Of a DNA stretch of 9,932 nucleotides, positions 1 through 5,940 are shown in pieces. Under the pieces are notes generated by a model. It did not search any database. It saw only the letters and a program-made list of their open reading frames with translations, and was not told where the DNA came from. Both the position numbers and the translations under genes were made by a program. Positions within the stretch are counted from its first letter, which is position 1. The number at the start of each line of letters is the position of its first letter. Source of the DNA: Verrucomicrobiia bacterium (lineage in GTDB: Bacteria > Verrucomicrobiota > Verrucomicrobiae > Limisphaerales > UBA11358); contig JASHZU010000236.1 of assembly GCA_030042375.1 (NCBI GenBank), positions 1-9,932 on the forward strand. The letters are read 5' to 3'.

Positions 1-616
1 TGGGCGGGTTGTAGAGCCAGAACCAGAAAATCAGCCAGGGCAATCCGCCTGCGCCGGTAATGATAAACGCCACTTTCCAGCCGTACGCGTCTCCGAAATG
101 AATCATGCACCACGGCACCAGCAGCGCGGCGATCATCGCCCCGCCATTCGAGCCGGCGTTGAAAATTGCCGTCGCCAGCGCACGCTCGCGTTTCGGGAAC
201 CATTCGGCCACCGTCTTGATGGACGCCGGGAAATTCCCCGCCTCGCCCACGGCAAACAAACTGCGCACGGCAATATGCATCTGCACCATCGATCCGACGA
301 AAGCATTGGCGATTCCGAAAATAGACCAGACCGTCAGCGAAAGCGCCAGGCCCAGTTTGGTCCCGATTTTGTCAATGAACCGCCCGGCAAAAATCGTCAT
401 CAGGGCATAAAATCCCGTGAAAAAAGAGGTCAGGTTTGCAAAATCCGTATTCGACCATCCAAATCCGCCCGATGCAATCGGGGTGCAAAAGAACTCTTTC
501 AGATAGCTGATGACCTGGCGGTCCAGATAATTTACGGTCGTGGAAAAGAAGAGCAGCCCGCAAATGACCCAGCGTATGTTGCTGAATGCCGGGGCATTGG
601 AATTTGGTGGATTCAT
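1..616 (-). CDS. MFS transporter, hexuronate/anion:cation symporter type (3' end outside window)
   Basis: This is the N-terminal 205 residues of an inner-membrane major facilitator transporter; the C-terminal part lies beyond the left edge. The first helix runs from about residue 14 and ends in NYLDRQ (residues 29-34), a hallmark of the ACS/ExuT-type subfamily. A conserved central segment follows with GEAGNFPA at 124-131 and an EWFPKRERA stretch just after, ending in a NAGSNGGA helix. By family these carriers import hexuronates (galacturonate, glucuronate) or related sugar acids with protons. That substrate fits the divergently transcribed uxaE and uxaC. The ATG at 616 gives the expected short cytoplasmic N-terminus, but no Shine-Dalgarno sequence precedes it. 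The family is secure; the substrate is inferred from context. Confidence 0.9.
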   Translation of the reverse strand, partial: MNPPNSNAPAFSNIRWVICGLLFFSTTVNYLDRQVISYLKEFFCTPIASGGFGWSNTDFANLTSFFTGFYALMTIFAGRFIDKIGTKLGLALSLTVWSIFGIANAFVGSMVQMHIAVRSLFAVGEAGNFPASIKTVAEWFPKRERALATAIFNAGSNGGAMIAALLVPWCMIHFGDAYGWKVAFIITGAGGLPWLIFWFWLYNPP

Positions 617-633
617 GCGCGGACGTTGTATCC

Positions 634-658
634 AAAAAAGCAGCGCCGCTCAAGCGGC
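634..658 (-). terminator. Terminator-like hairpin in the transporter leader (possible attenuator)
   Basis: Read on the minus strand, GCCGC-TTGA-GCGGC (658 to 645) can form a perfect 5-bp stem with a four-base loop. Five bases later comes a run of six T (639 to 634). The T run ends 17 bases before the transporter ATG at 616, so the element would lie in that gene's leader. The gap between stem and T run is longer than in a classical intrinsic terminator, so this could be an attenuator, a remnant or chance. Confidence 0.3.
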
Positions 659-722
659 AATCCGCCGGTGCAAAATTTTCATGCTGTTTTGCAAAGGAAA
701 AGACGTCACACTTCTACTGTTG

Positions 723-743
723 GCATGTTATTATATAAGATGC
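723..743. promoter_or_regulatory. Imperfect palindrome with -10-like hexamers on both strands (candidate operator)
   Basis: The arms GCATGTTAT (723-731) and ATAAGATGC (735-743) are inverted copies with 8 of 9 bases matching, around a 3-base centre. On the plus strand, TG-T-TATTAT (726-734) resembles an extended -10 element for uxaE. On the minus strand TATAAT (735 to 730) is a perfect -10 hexamer for the divergent transporter gene, though neither -35 match is good. The site sits between the two uronate genes, as expected for an operator of a uronate-responsive repressor (LacI- or GntR-type). No regulator gene is visible in the window. The right arm overlaps the candidate start codon at 740. 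Confidence 0.4.
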
Positions 744-2026
744 ACATGACGAAAACCAACGGGTCACTGACCCTTGAAAAATTTTCTTTTGGCGTTGGCG
801 ATCGCTTTGGCCGCCAGGCCGAGGCGCAACTGCGCGCCTGTATGATGGCTGCGGAACACGGCGTGGAAATCGTTCCCGTCTGGAACAAATCCAACCGCGA
901 ACACGCCATCATCGGCTCCCAACCTTCCCAGGTGCGCCAGGCCGTAGATACCGCCGTCGAACGGCTCGGCTGGAAAGACTCATATTACGTGGATGCCGAT
1001 CATATTCGCCTGGAAACCGTGGACCGTTTTATCTCCTCCTCGGACTTCTATACGATTGATGTGGCGGAATCCATTGGCAAAGCCGCCTCTCCGGATGCTG
1101 TCCGGACGTTTGTCGATAAACATCCCCAATTGGCTGGCCGGATTGAAATTCCCGGCATTTCGGAGCCCTTCCAGGTCACCCGCGCGAACCTTGAAGAGAT
1201 CGCCGGAAAATATCTTTTGGCCATCGAGGAAGCGGGAAAGATTTATCGTCATATCGCCGAAACTAAAGGCGAAGGAAAGTTCATCACCGAAGTTTCTATG
1301 GATGAAACGGACAGCCCGCAAACCCCTATCGAATTACTGGTTATCCTGGCAGGTATTTCCGATGCGGGAATCCCCCTTCAAACCATCGCACCCAAATTCA
1401 CCGGCCGCTTTAACAAAGGCGTTGATTACGTCGGCAATGTCGCCAAATTCGAACGCGAGTTTAATGACGACTTGGCGGTAATTCGCTATGCGATCGAAAA
1501 ATATAAACTTCCCAAAAACCTTAAATTAAGCGTGCATTCAGGCAGCGACAAATTTTCTATTTACTCGATCATGCGCCGCTCGCTGGACCATTTTGGCGCG
1601 GGCCTGCATATCAAAACGGCCGGTACAAACTGGCTTGAAGAAGTCATTGGCCTGGCCGAGGCCGGAGGTGACGGCCTAGTTCTGGCGAAGGAAATTTACG
1701 CCGGGGCGCTCGCGCATGTGAACGAATTGTGCGCGCCGTATGCGACTGTGATCGATATTGATCCAAAAAAGTTGCCCACCATCGAAGCCGTGAACGGCTG
1801 GACATCGCAGCAATTTGTCGCCGCGCTGCGCCATGACCAGAAAAACAATTTATATAATCCCCATTTGCGCCAATTGCTCCATGTCGGCTATAAAATCGCC
1901 GCCCACATGGGCGACCGCTATCTGGATGCGCTCAAACAGCACGAGAAATTTGTGTCGAAAAACGTCACGGAAAACCTTTACGAACGCCACATTAAACCGT
2001 TATTTGTGCGCAATGGCGCATCCTAG
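740..2026 (+). CDS. uxaE: D-tagaturonate epimerase UxaE
   Basis: This cytosolic enzyme of the UxaE family, described first in Thermotoga, epimerises D-tagaturonate to D-fructuronate at C4. It feeds galacturonate into the glucuronate branch and bypasses the uxaB/uxaA route. Recognition rests on overall sequence character: LEKFSFGVGDRFGRQAEAQL near the start, NKSNREH, DADHIRLETVDRF, LSVHSGSDKFSIY, HIKTAGTNW and AAHMGDRYL. Numbered from the ATG at 746, the His-rich sites are D83/D85/H86, H264/D268, H288, H379 and H387; some probably bind the catalytic metal, but which ones I cannot say. The protein is 428 residues from 740, or 426 from 746. The open frame continues upstream, but that part is antisense to the transporter gene and is not used. 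No SD is present; a -10-like TATTAT lies 5 bases before 740, so the message may be leaderless. uxaC follows after 68 bases. Confidence 0.85.
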   Translation: MHMTKTNGSLTLEKFSFGVGDRFGRQAEAQLRACMMAAEHGVEIVPVWNKSNREHAIIGSQPSQVRQAVDTAVERLGWKDSYYVDADHIRLETVDRFISSSDFYTIDVAESIGKAASPDAVRTFVDKHPQLAGRIEIPGISEPFQVTRANLEEIAGKYLLAIEEAGKIYRHIAETKGEGKFITEVSMDETDSPQTPIELLVILAGISDAGIPLQTIAPKFTGRFNKGVDYVGNVAKFEREFNDDLAVIRYAIEKYKLPKNLKLSVHSGSDKFSIYSIMRRSLDHFGAGLHIKTAGTNWLEEVIGLAEAGGDGLVLAKEIYAGALAHVNELCAPYATVIDIDPKKLPTIEAVNGWTSQQFVAALRHDQKNNLYNPHLRQLLHVGYKIAAHMGDRYLDALKQHEKFVSKNVTENLYERHIKPLFVRNGAS

Positions 2027-2094
2027 TACACAGGCTAGAACATTTGCGGACTTGCCTGAAGGCACGCTGGAATCTAACATTCGCCCTCTGAACC

Positions 2095-3495
2095 ATGCCG
2101 CCCTTCATCCACGACAATTTCTTATTGAGCACAAAAACGGCCCAACGGCTTTATCATGAATTTGCCGAAGCCGAACCGATTTTTGATTATCATTGCCACC
2201 TGTCGCCCCATGATGTGGCCTCCAATCGCCAGTTCAAAAACCTTTTTGAAATCTGGCTTGAGGGTGATCATTACAAATGGCGCGCCATGCGCTCGAACGG
2301 CGTCGCCGAAAAATTTTGCACCGGCAACGCATCCCCTTATGAAAAATTCCTCGCGTGGGCGAAAACCGTTCCCCATGCCCTGCGCAATCCGCTCTACCAT
2401 TGGACGCATTTGGAATTGAAACGCTACTTCGGGATCAGCGAGCTACTAGACGAAAAAACCGCGAAAAAGATTTGGGGGAAAGCGAATGAACAACTCGCTA
2501 AACCCGCTTTAACGACGCACGGGATTCTTAAAAAATTCAAGGTTAAGATCGTTGGCACTACCGACGATCCTGTGGACTCGCTCTCGGCCCATCGGGAATT
2601 TGCCCGCTCAGGGCATTCCACAAAAATGTTGCCGGCGTTTCGCCCGGACAAAGCGCTCGCTGTCAACTCACCGGTTCAATTCAATCGCTGGGTCGAGCAG
2701 CTTGCCGCGGCGAGCAATGTAGACATCAACGGATTCGGCGCTTTCGTTACCGCCCTTAAAAAGCGCCACGACTTTTTCCATTCACAAGGTTGCCGGCTTT
2801 CGGACCATGGTATGGCCCATTGTTTCGCTGATTTTTGTTCAGAAAAAGTTGCCGCTGGAATTTTCGACAAGGCACGGCGCGGCGAAGTGGTTTCCCCCGA
2901 AGAGCATGGGCAGTTTGCATCTTATATGATGCTGTTCTTTGGACAGCTCGATGCCAAGCGCGGCTGGGTAAAACAGCTTCATCTGGGCGCCATGCGCAAC
3001 AACAACACCCGCCTGATGAAACAGCTTGGCGCCGATACCGGTTTCGATTCCATTGGCGATTGGCCCCAGGCCCAGGCGCTTGCGGCGTTCCTCGACAAAC
3101 TGGATGCGGAAAACGCCCTGCCCAAAACGATTATTTACAATAACAACCCGGCTGATAATTACGTCTTTGGCACCCTCATTGGCAATTTTCAGGACGGCAC
3201 CCTTCCCGGCAAAGTACAGTTCGGGGCCGCCTGGTGGTTTCTGGACCAAAAGGAAGGCATGGAATGGCAGCTCAATGCGCTCTCCAACCTTGGGCTGCTT
3301 TCACGCTTCGTGGGAATGATCACCGATTCCCGTTCATTTATGTCGTACCCGCGCCATGAATATTTCCGGCGCACGCTCTGCAACCTGCTTGGCCGCGACG
3401 TGGAAAATGGAGAAATTCCCAACGACAGGGGCCTCTTAGGCAGCCTCATCCACAACATTTGCTACGGGAATGCCGCAGGATATTTTGGAATTTGA
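2095..3495 (+). CDS. uxaC: Uronate isomerase UxaC (glucuronate/galacturonate isomerase)
   Basis: UxaC interconverts D-glucuronate with D-fructuronate and D-galacturonate with D-tagaturonate in the cytosol. It is a divergent amidohydrolase-superfamily TIM barrel. The 466-residue length matches the family. Visible signatures are FIHDNFLL at the N-terminus, the metal-binding pair H33 and H35 in DYHCHLSP, GTTDDP (154-159), RPDK (183-186), IYNNNPADNY in the last third, and D411/R413 in MITDSRSF followed by PRHEYFRR. The pattern agrees with the catalytic His-x-His, Arg, and C-terminal Asp-x-Arg known from characterised uronate isomerases, so the enzyme should be active. The start at 2095 gives the family-typical N-terminus but has no SD; the 68-base gap to uxaE contains only a weak TGCC-TGAA-GGCA hairpin. 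Its product with galacturonate is the substrate of UxaE, so the two genes are functionally paired. Confidence 0.95.
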   Translation: MPPFIHDNFLLSTKTAQRLYHEFAEAEPIFDYHCHLSPHDVASNRQFKNLFEIWLEGDHYKWRAMRSNGVAEKFCTGNASPYEKFLAWAKTVPHALRNPLYHWTHLELKRYFGISELLDEKTAKKIWGKANEQLAKPALTTHGILKKFKVKIVGTTDDPVDSLSAHREFARSGHSTKMLPAFRPDKALAVNSPVQFNRWVEQLAAASNVDINGFGAFVTALKKRHDFFHSQGCRLSDHGMAHCFADFCSEKVAAGIFDKARRGEVVSPEEHGQFASYMMLFFGQLDAKRGWVKQLHLGAMRNNNTRLMKQLGADTGFDSIGDWPQAQALAAFLDKLDAENALPKTIIYNNNPADNYVFGTLIGNFQDGTLPGKVQFGAAWWFLDQKEGMEWQLNALSNLGLLSRFVGMITDSRSFMSYPRHEYFRRTLCNLLGRDVENGEIPNDRGLLGSLIHNICYGNAAGYFGI

Positions 3496-3511
3496 ATTTG
3501 CCTTCAATTCC
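3487..3511 (+). other. Inverted repeat across the uxaC stop codon
   Basis: GGAATTTGAA (3487-3496) and TTCAATTCC (3503-3511) can pair as a 9-bp stem with one bulged T and a six-base loop; the uxaC stop TGA lies in the left arm. No T run follows, so this is not a classical intrinsic terminator. It could separate the uronate genes from the MoxR block by attenuation or protect a 3' end. It may also be fortuitous. Confidence 0.3.
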
Positions 3512-3534
3512 GTTCCACATGATGCTTTTGTAGC

Positions 3535-4482
3535 ATGACGTCTGAACAACAATCGGCCCGCGATATCTTCCGAAACATCTCCGGCAATATCGCCCATGTC
3601 ATGCGGGGCCAATCCGCCGCTACGCGGAACCTGTTGACGGCCCTGGCCAGCGGAGGCCATGTCCTGCTTGAAGATTTTCCTGGAACGGGAAAAACTACTC
3701 TCGCCAAAGCACTTGCCCGTTCTGTGGATGCCTCATTCAAACGTATCCAGTTCACGCCGGACCTGTTACCCTCAGACATCCTGGGCGTCTCCATCTTCAA
3801 CCAGCGCGACCAGCAATTTCATTTTCACGAAGGCCCCATTTTTACGAATATTCTCCTGGCGGACGAAATCAATCGCGCTTCCCCGCGTACGCAATCAGCC
3901 CTGCTCGAAGCCATGGGCGAAAGCCAGGTGAGCATGGACGGGGAACGCAGAAACCTCTCCGATTTGTTTTTTGTGATTGCCACGGAAAATCCCGTCGAGT
4001 TCCGGGGAACCTACCCACTTCCCGAAGCGCAAATGGATCGCTTTTCCATGCAATTCTCATTGGGTTACGTGCCGCCCTCCGATGAAGTATCCATTCTTGC
4101 CGCGCAACAGCATAACCACCCGCTGGACAGTTTGAAGCCGTGCGCTTCGTTGGCGGAAGTGCTTACCCTTAAACGCGCAGTGCAGGACGTTCGTATCAGC
4201 GATGAGTTAAAACGCTATGCCGTGGACATCGTTGGCGCCACCCGTAGCACCGCTGGCGTCCGGCTCGGCGCAAGCGCGCGCGCTTCCATTGCGCTGATGA
4301 AATCGGCGCAGGCGCTGGCCCTTTTCGACGGTTCTGATTTTGTCGCACCTGAGCAGATTCAGGAACTGGCTGGCCCCGTCATCGCGCACCGGCTCGTGAT
4401 GGAACCCCAGGCGCGCTTTTCGGGAATGACACCGCGGGCAGTCATCGTGGAAATTTTGAAAAAATTGCCTGTACCGGTATAA
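3535..4482 (+). CDS. MoxR-family AAA+ ATPase
   Basis: This is a 315-residue cytosolic MoxR-type AAA+ ATPase, full length for the family. It shows Walker A PGTGKTT (residues 49-55), Walker B ILLADEIN (106-113, with D110 and E111), sensor 1 in the ATENP stretch (149-153), and PLPEAQMDRF just after, where MoxR proteins carry their conserved oligomer-interface region. The C-terminal third is the helical lid, with VGATRSTAGVRLGASARA. MoxR ATPases act as chaperone-like remodelers of partner proteins, commonly ones with von Willebrand A-like domains. Here the partner is presumably the DUF58 protein encoded 7 bases downstream. The gene begins 39 bases after uxaC with no SD, so it could belong to the same transcript or have its own weak promoter. 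Function in this organism is inferred from the cassette. Confidence 0.93.
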   Translation: MTSEQQSARDIFRNISGNIAHVMRGQSAATRNLLTALASGGHVLLEDFPGTGKTTLAKALARSVDASFKRIQFTPDLLPSDILGVSIFNQRDQQFHFHEGPIFTNILLADEINRASPRTQSALLEAMGESQVSMDGERRNLSDLFFVIATENPVEFRGTYPLPEAQMDRFSMQFSLGYVPPSDEVSILAAQQHNHPLDSLKPCASLAEVLTLKRAVQDVRISDELKRYAVDIVGATRSTAGVRLGASARASIALMKSAQALALFDGSDFVAPEQIQELAGPVIAHRLVMEPQARFSGMTPRAVIVEILKKLPVPV

Positions 4483-4483
4483 T
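4456..4483 (+). promoter_or_regulatory. Candidate sigma70-type promoter inside the end of the MoxR gene
   Basis: TTGAAA (4456-4461) and a perfect TATAAT (4478-4483) are separated by 16 bases. The predicted transcription start, 6-7 bases after the -10, falls on or next to the ATG at 4490, so the DUF58 gene could be expressed from a leaderless transcript independently of the MoxR gene. Part of the TATAAT is the MoxR stop codon, so chance cannot be excluded. Confidence 0.45.
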
Positions 4484-4489
4484 GTAGAA

Positions 4490-5848
4490 ATGAAACTAAT
4501 TTGGCGCGCCGTTTATCGCTTTTATCGCGTAATGTCGTGGCTGATTTTTTGGTCTCAACGCCGCCTGACTTTCGCGGGTTGGATGGTACTGGCGGGACTT
4601 TGTATTGCCGGATTTGGCGCGTTGGACATGGAAAGTTTGTCCGTTTACCAGGGCGCAGTTCTTTTATTTTGGTTGCTGCTGGTTGCTTTCAGTTTTTGCG
4701 TTTTTTTTAAACTCAATTTTTCCGTAGTTCGATCACTGCCGCGGTTTGGAACTATTGGACAGCCGTTTGATTATCGGGTTCGCATCAAAAATCTGACACG
4801 CAAAACTCAGGTTGCCTTGACGTTGCTGGAAAATCCCGCCGACCCGCGCCCATCGTTCCAGGAATGGCTGGCCTTGCAAATTGCCGAAGAAAAAAAAGTC
4901 CGCTCGCTCCGGTTAAGCCGCCCGCAGCAACGTTATAATCCCTTCCGCGTCGCAACAGTTTCCCATGCCGTCGTCCCCCCAATTCTTCCGAATGAAGAAG
5001 CAGAAGTACAAATCACTGTCACGCCGTTGCGCCGCGGCCTTTTGCGGCTGGAGGCTCTGTCCCTCGCGCGTACCGACCCGCTTGGGCTAATCCGCGCTTT
5101 CGTAAAATTACCTGCGCCGGATGTCATCCTGATTTTGCCGAAACGTTATCCTCTGCCTTCCATCATTCTGCCCGGCACAATGAAATTTCAGGAAGGCGGC
5201 GTGGCCCTAGCATCCAACGTCGGGCAAAGCGATGAGTTTGTCGCATTGCGCGAATACCGGCATGGTGATCCACTCCGCCGGATTCACTGGCGCAGTTGGG
5301 CGCGAATTGGAAAACCCATTGTCCGTGAGTTTGAGGATGAATTCTTTGCGCGCCACGCTCTGGTGTTGGATACATTCAGTGATGAACCCTATAGTGAGAC
5401 TTTTGAGGAAGCCGTGTCAGTTGCCGCGTCATTCGCCTGCGCGGTTCGCACTCAGGAGTCGTTGCTGGATTTGCTCTTCGTTGGTGCGCAGGCATATTGT
5501 TTCACTGCCGGGCGCGGCCTGGCGCATGTGGACCAAATGCTGGAAATTCTCGCGTCCGTTCGCACATGCACCGACAAACCCTTTGAGAGCCTTGAAACTC
5601 TCGCCCTCAATCATATCAGTCTCGTCAGCGGTTGTATCTGTGTTTTGCTCGCGTGGGACAAACCGCGCCAGCGTTTTGTCGAAAAACTTGCTGCTCTCGA
5701 AATCCCCGTCCGGGTTGTTGTTATTCTGGCCGACAAACCATCGGCGCCATTGGAGCCGGGCCCGATGCGGGAACAACCGGAAAATTTTCATATACTTATT
5801 GCCGGACAGATTCAACAGGGCCTTGCAGAAATAGAGGGCTTGTTATGA
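4490..5848 (+). CDS. DUF58-domain membrane protein
   Basis: This is a 452-residue inner-membrane protein. Two transmembrane helices lie at about residues 26-45 and 53-74, with basic residues before the first. A beta-rich middle region (about 75-235) ends in RRGLLRLEALSLARTDPLGL. The DUF58 signature follows: LREYRHGDPLRRIHWR at 253-268. The C-terminal part is von Willebrand A-like (about 290-452). The metal site is degenerate: D294-T-F-S-D replaces the canonical DxSxS. DUF58 proteins pair with MoxR ATPases and are thought to act in envelope-related assembly, but their biochemical role is unclear. The start is 7 bases after the MoxR stop, with no SD but a good -10 hexamer 6 bases upstream. The stop TGA at 5846-5848 overlaps the ATG of the small ORF. 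Confidence 0.9.
   Translation: MKLIWRAVYRFYRVMSWLIFWSQRRLTFAGWMVLAGLCIAGFGALDMESLSVYQGAVLLFWLLLVAFSFCVFFKLNFSVVRSLPRFGTIGQPFDYRVRIKNLTRKTQVALTLLENPADPRPSFQEWLALQIAEEKKVRSLRLSRPQQRYNPFRVATVSHAVVPPILPNEEAEVQITVTPLRRGLLRLEALSLARTDPLGLIRAFVKLPAPDVILILPKRYPLPSIILPGTMKFQEGGVALASNVGQSDEFVALREYRHGDPLRRIHWRSWARIGKPIVREFEDEFFARHALVLDTFSDEPYSETFEEAVSVAASFACAVRTQESLLDLLFVGAQAYCFTAGRGLAHVDQMLEILASVRTCTDKPFESLETLALNHISLVSGCICVLLAWDKPRQRFVEKLAALEIPVRVVVILADKPSAPLEPGPMREQPENFHILIAGQIQQGLAEIEGLL
5834..5837 (+). promoter_or_regulatory. SD-like GAGG before the 31-codon ORF
   Basis: GAGG within AGAGGG lies 7 bases before the ATG at 5845, which is near-ideal spacing. It sits inside the last codons of the DUF58 gene (Glu-Gly), so it may be a coding coincidence. 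It is nevertheless the best SD-like match next to any start in this window, and it favours real translation of the small ORF. Confidence 0.45.
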
Positions 5849-5940
5849 AGAAACAAAATTCAAAGACGGCAAGACAATTGGGCTCAAAAATCGGCTGCTT
5901 TTTTGCGGTCAATTGTGCCGTTTTCCGTAGTTTAAAATGA
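5845..5940 (+). CDS. 31-residue small ORF bridging the DUF58 and transglutaminase genes
   Basis: The peptide has a basic N-terminal half (MKKQNSKTARQLGSK), a short apolar stretch with two cysteines (GCFFAVNCAVF, residues 17-27) and a basic end (RSLK). I do not recognise it. Its ATG overlaps the DUF58 stop (ATGA, 5845-5848), and its stop overlaps the transglutaminase ATG (ATGA, 5937-5940). It thus spans exactly the gap between the two genes, with an SD-like GAGG 7 bases upstream. Either it is a genuine microprotein, or it is a coupling ORF that delivers ribosomes to the transglutaminase start, which has no SD. The apolar stretch is too short for a confident transmembrane helix. It could also be a chance frame in an 88-base spacer. 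Confidence 0.45.
   Translation: MKKQNSKTARQLGSKIGCFFAVNCAVFRSLK

Noticed and set aside
98..739. A 5' extension of the uxaE reading frame by about 214 codons
   Set aside because: It lies antisense to the well-supported transporter gene, its translation is low-complexity and unrelated to the UxaE family, and the family's N-terminal sequence begins after 740.
2053..2064. TGCC-TGAA-GGCA hairpin before uxaC
   Set aside because: A 4-bp stem without a T run or partner motif is too weak to call as a regulatory element.
4701..4712. T8 followed by AAAC in the DUF58 gene, resembling a frameshift heptamer
   Set aside because: The TTTAAAC is in the wrong phase for -1 slippage (codons read TTT AAA), and the zero frame continues through a full DUF58 domain.
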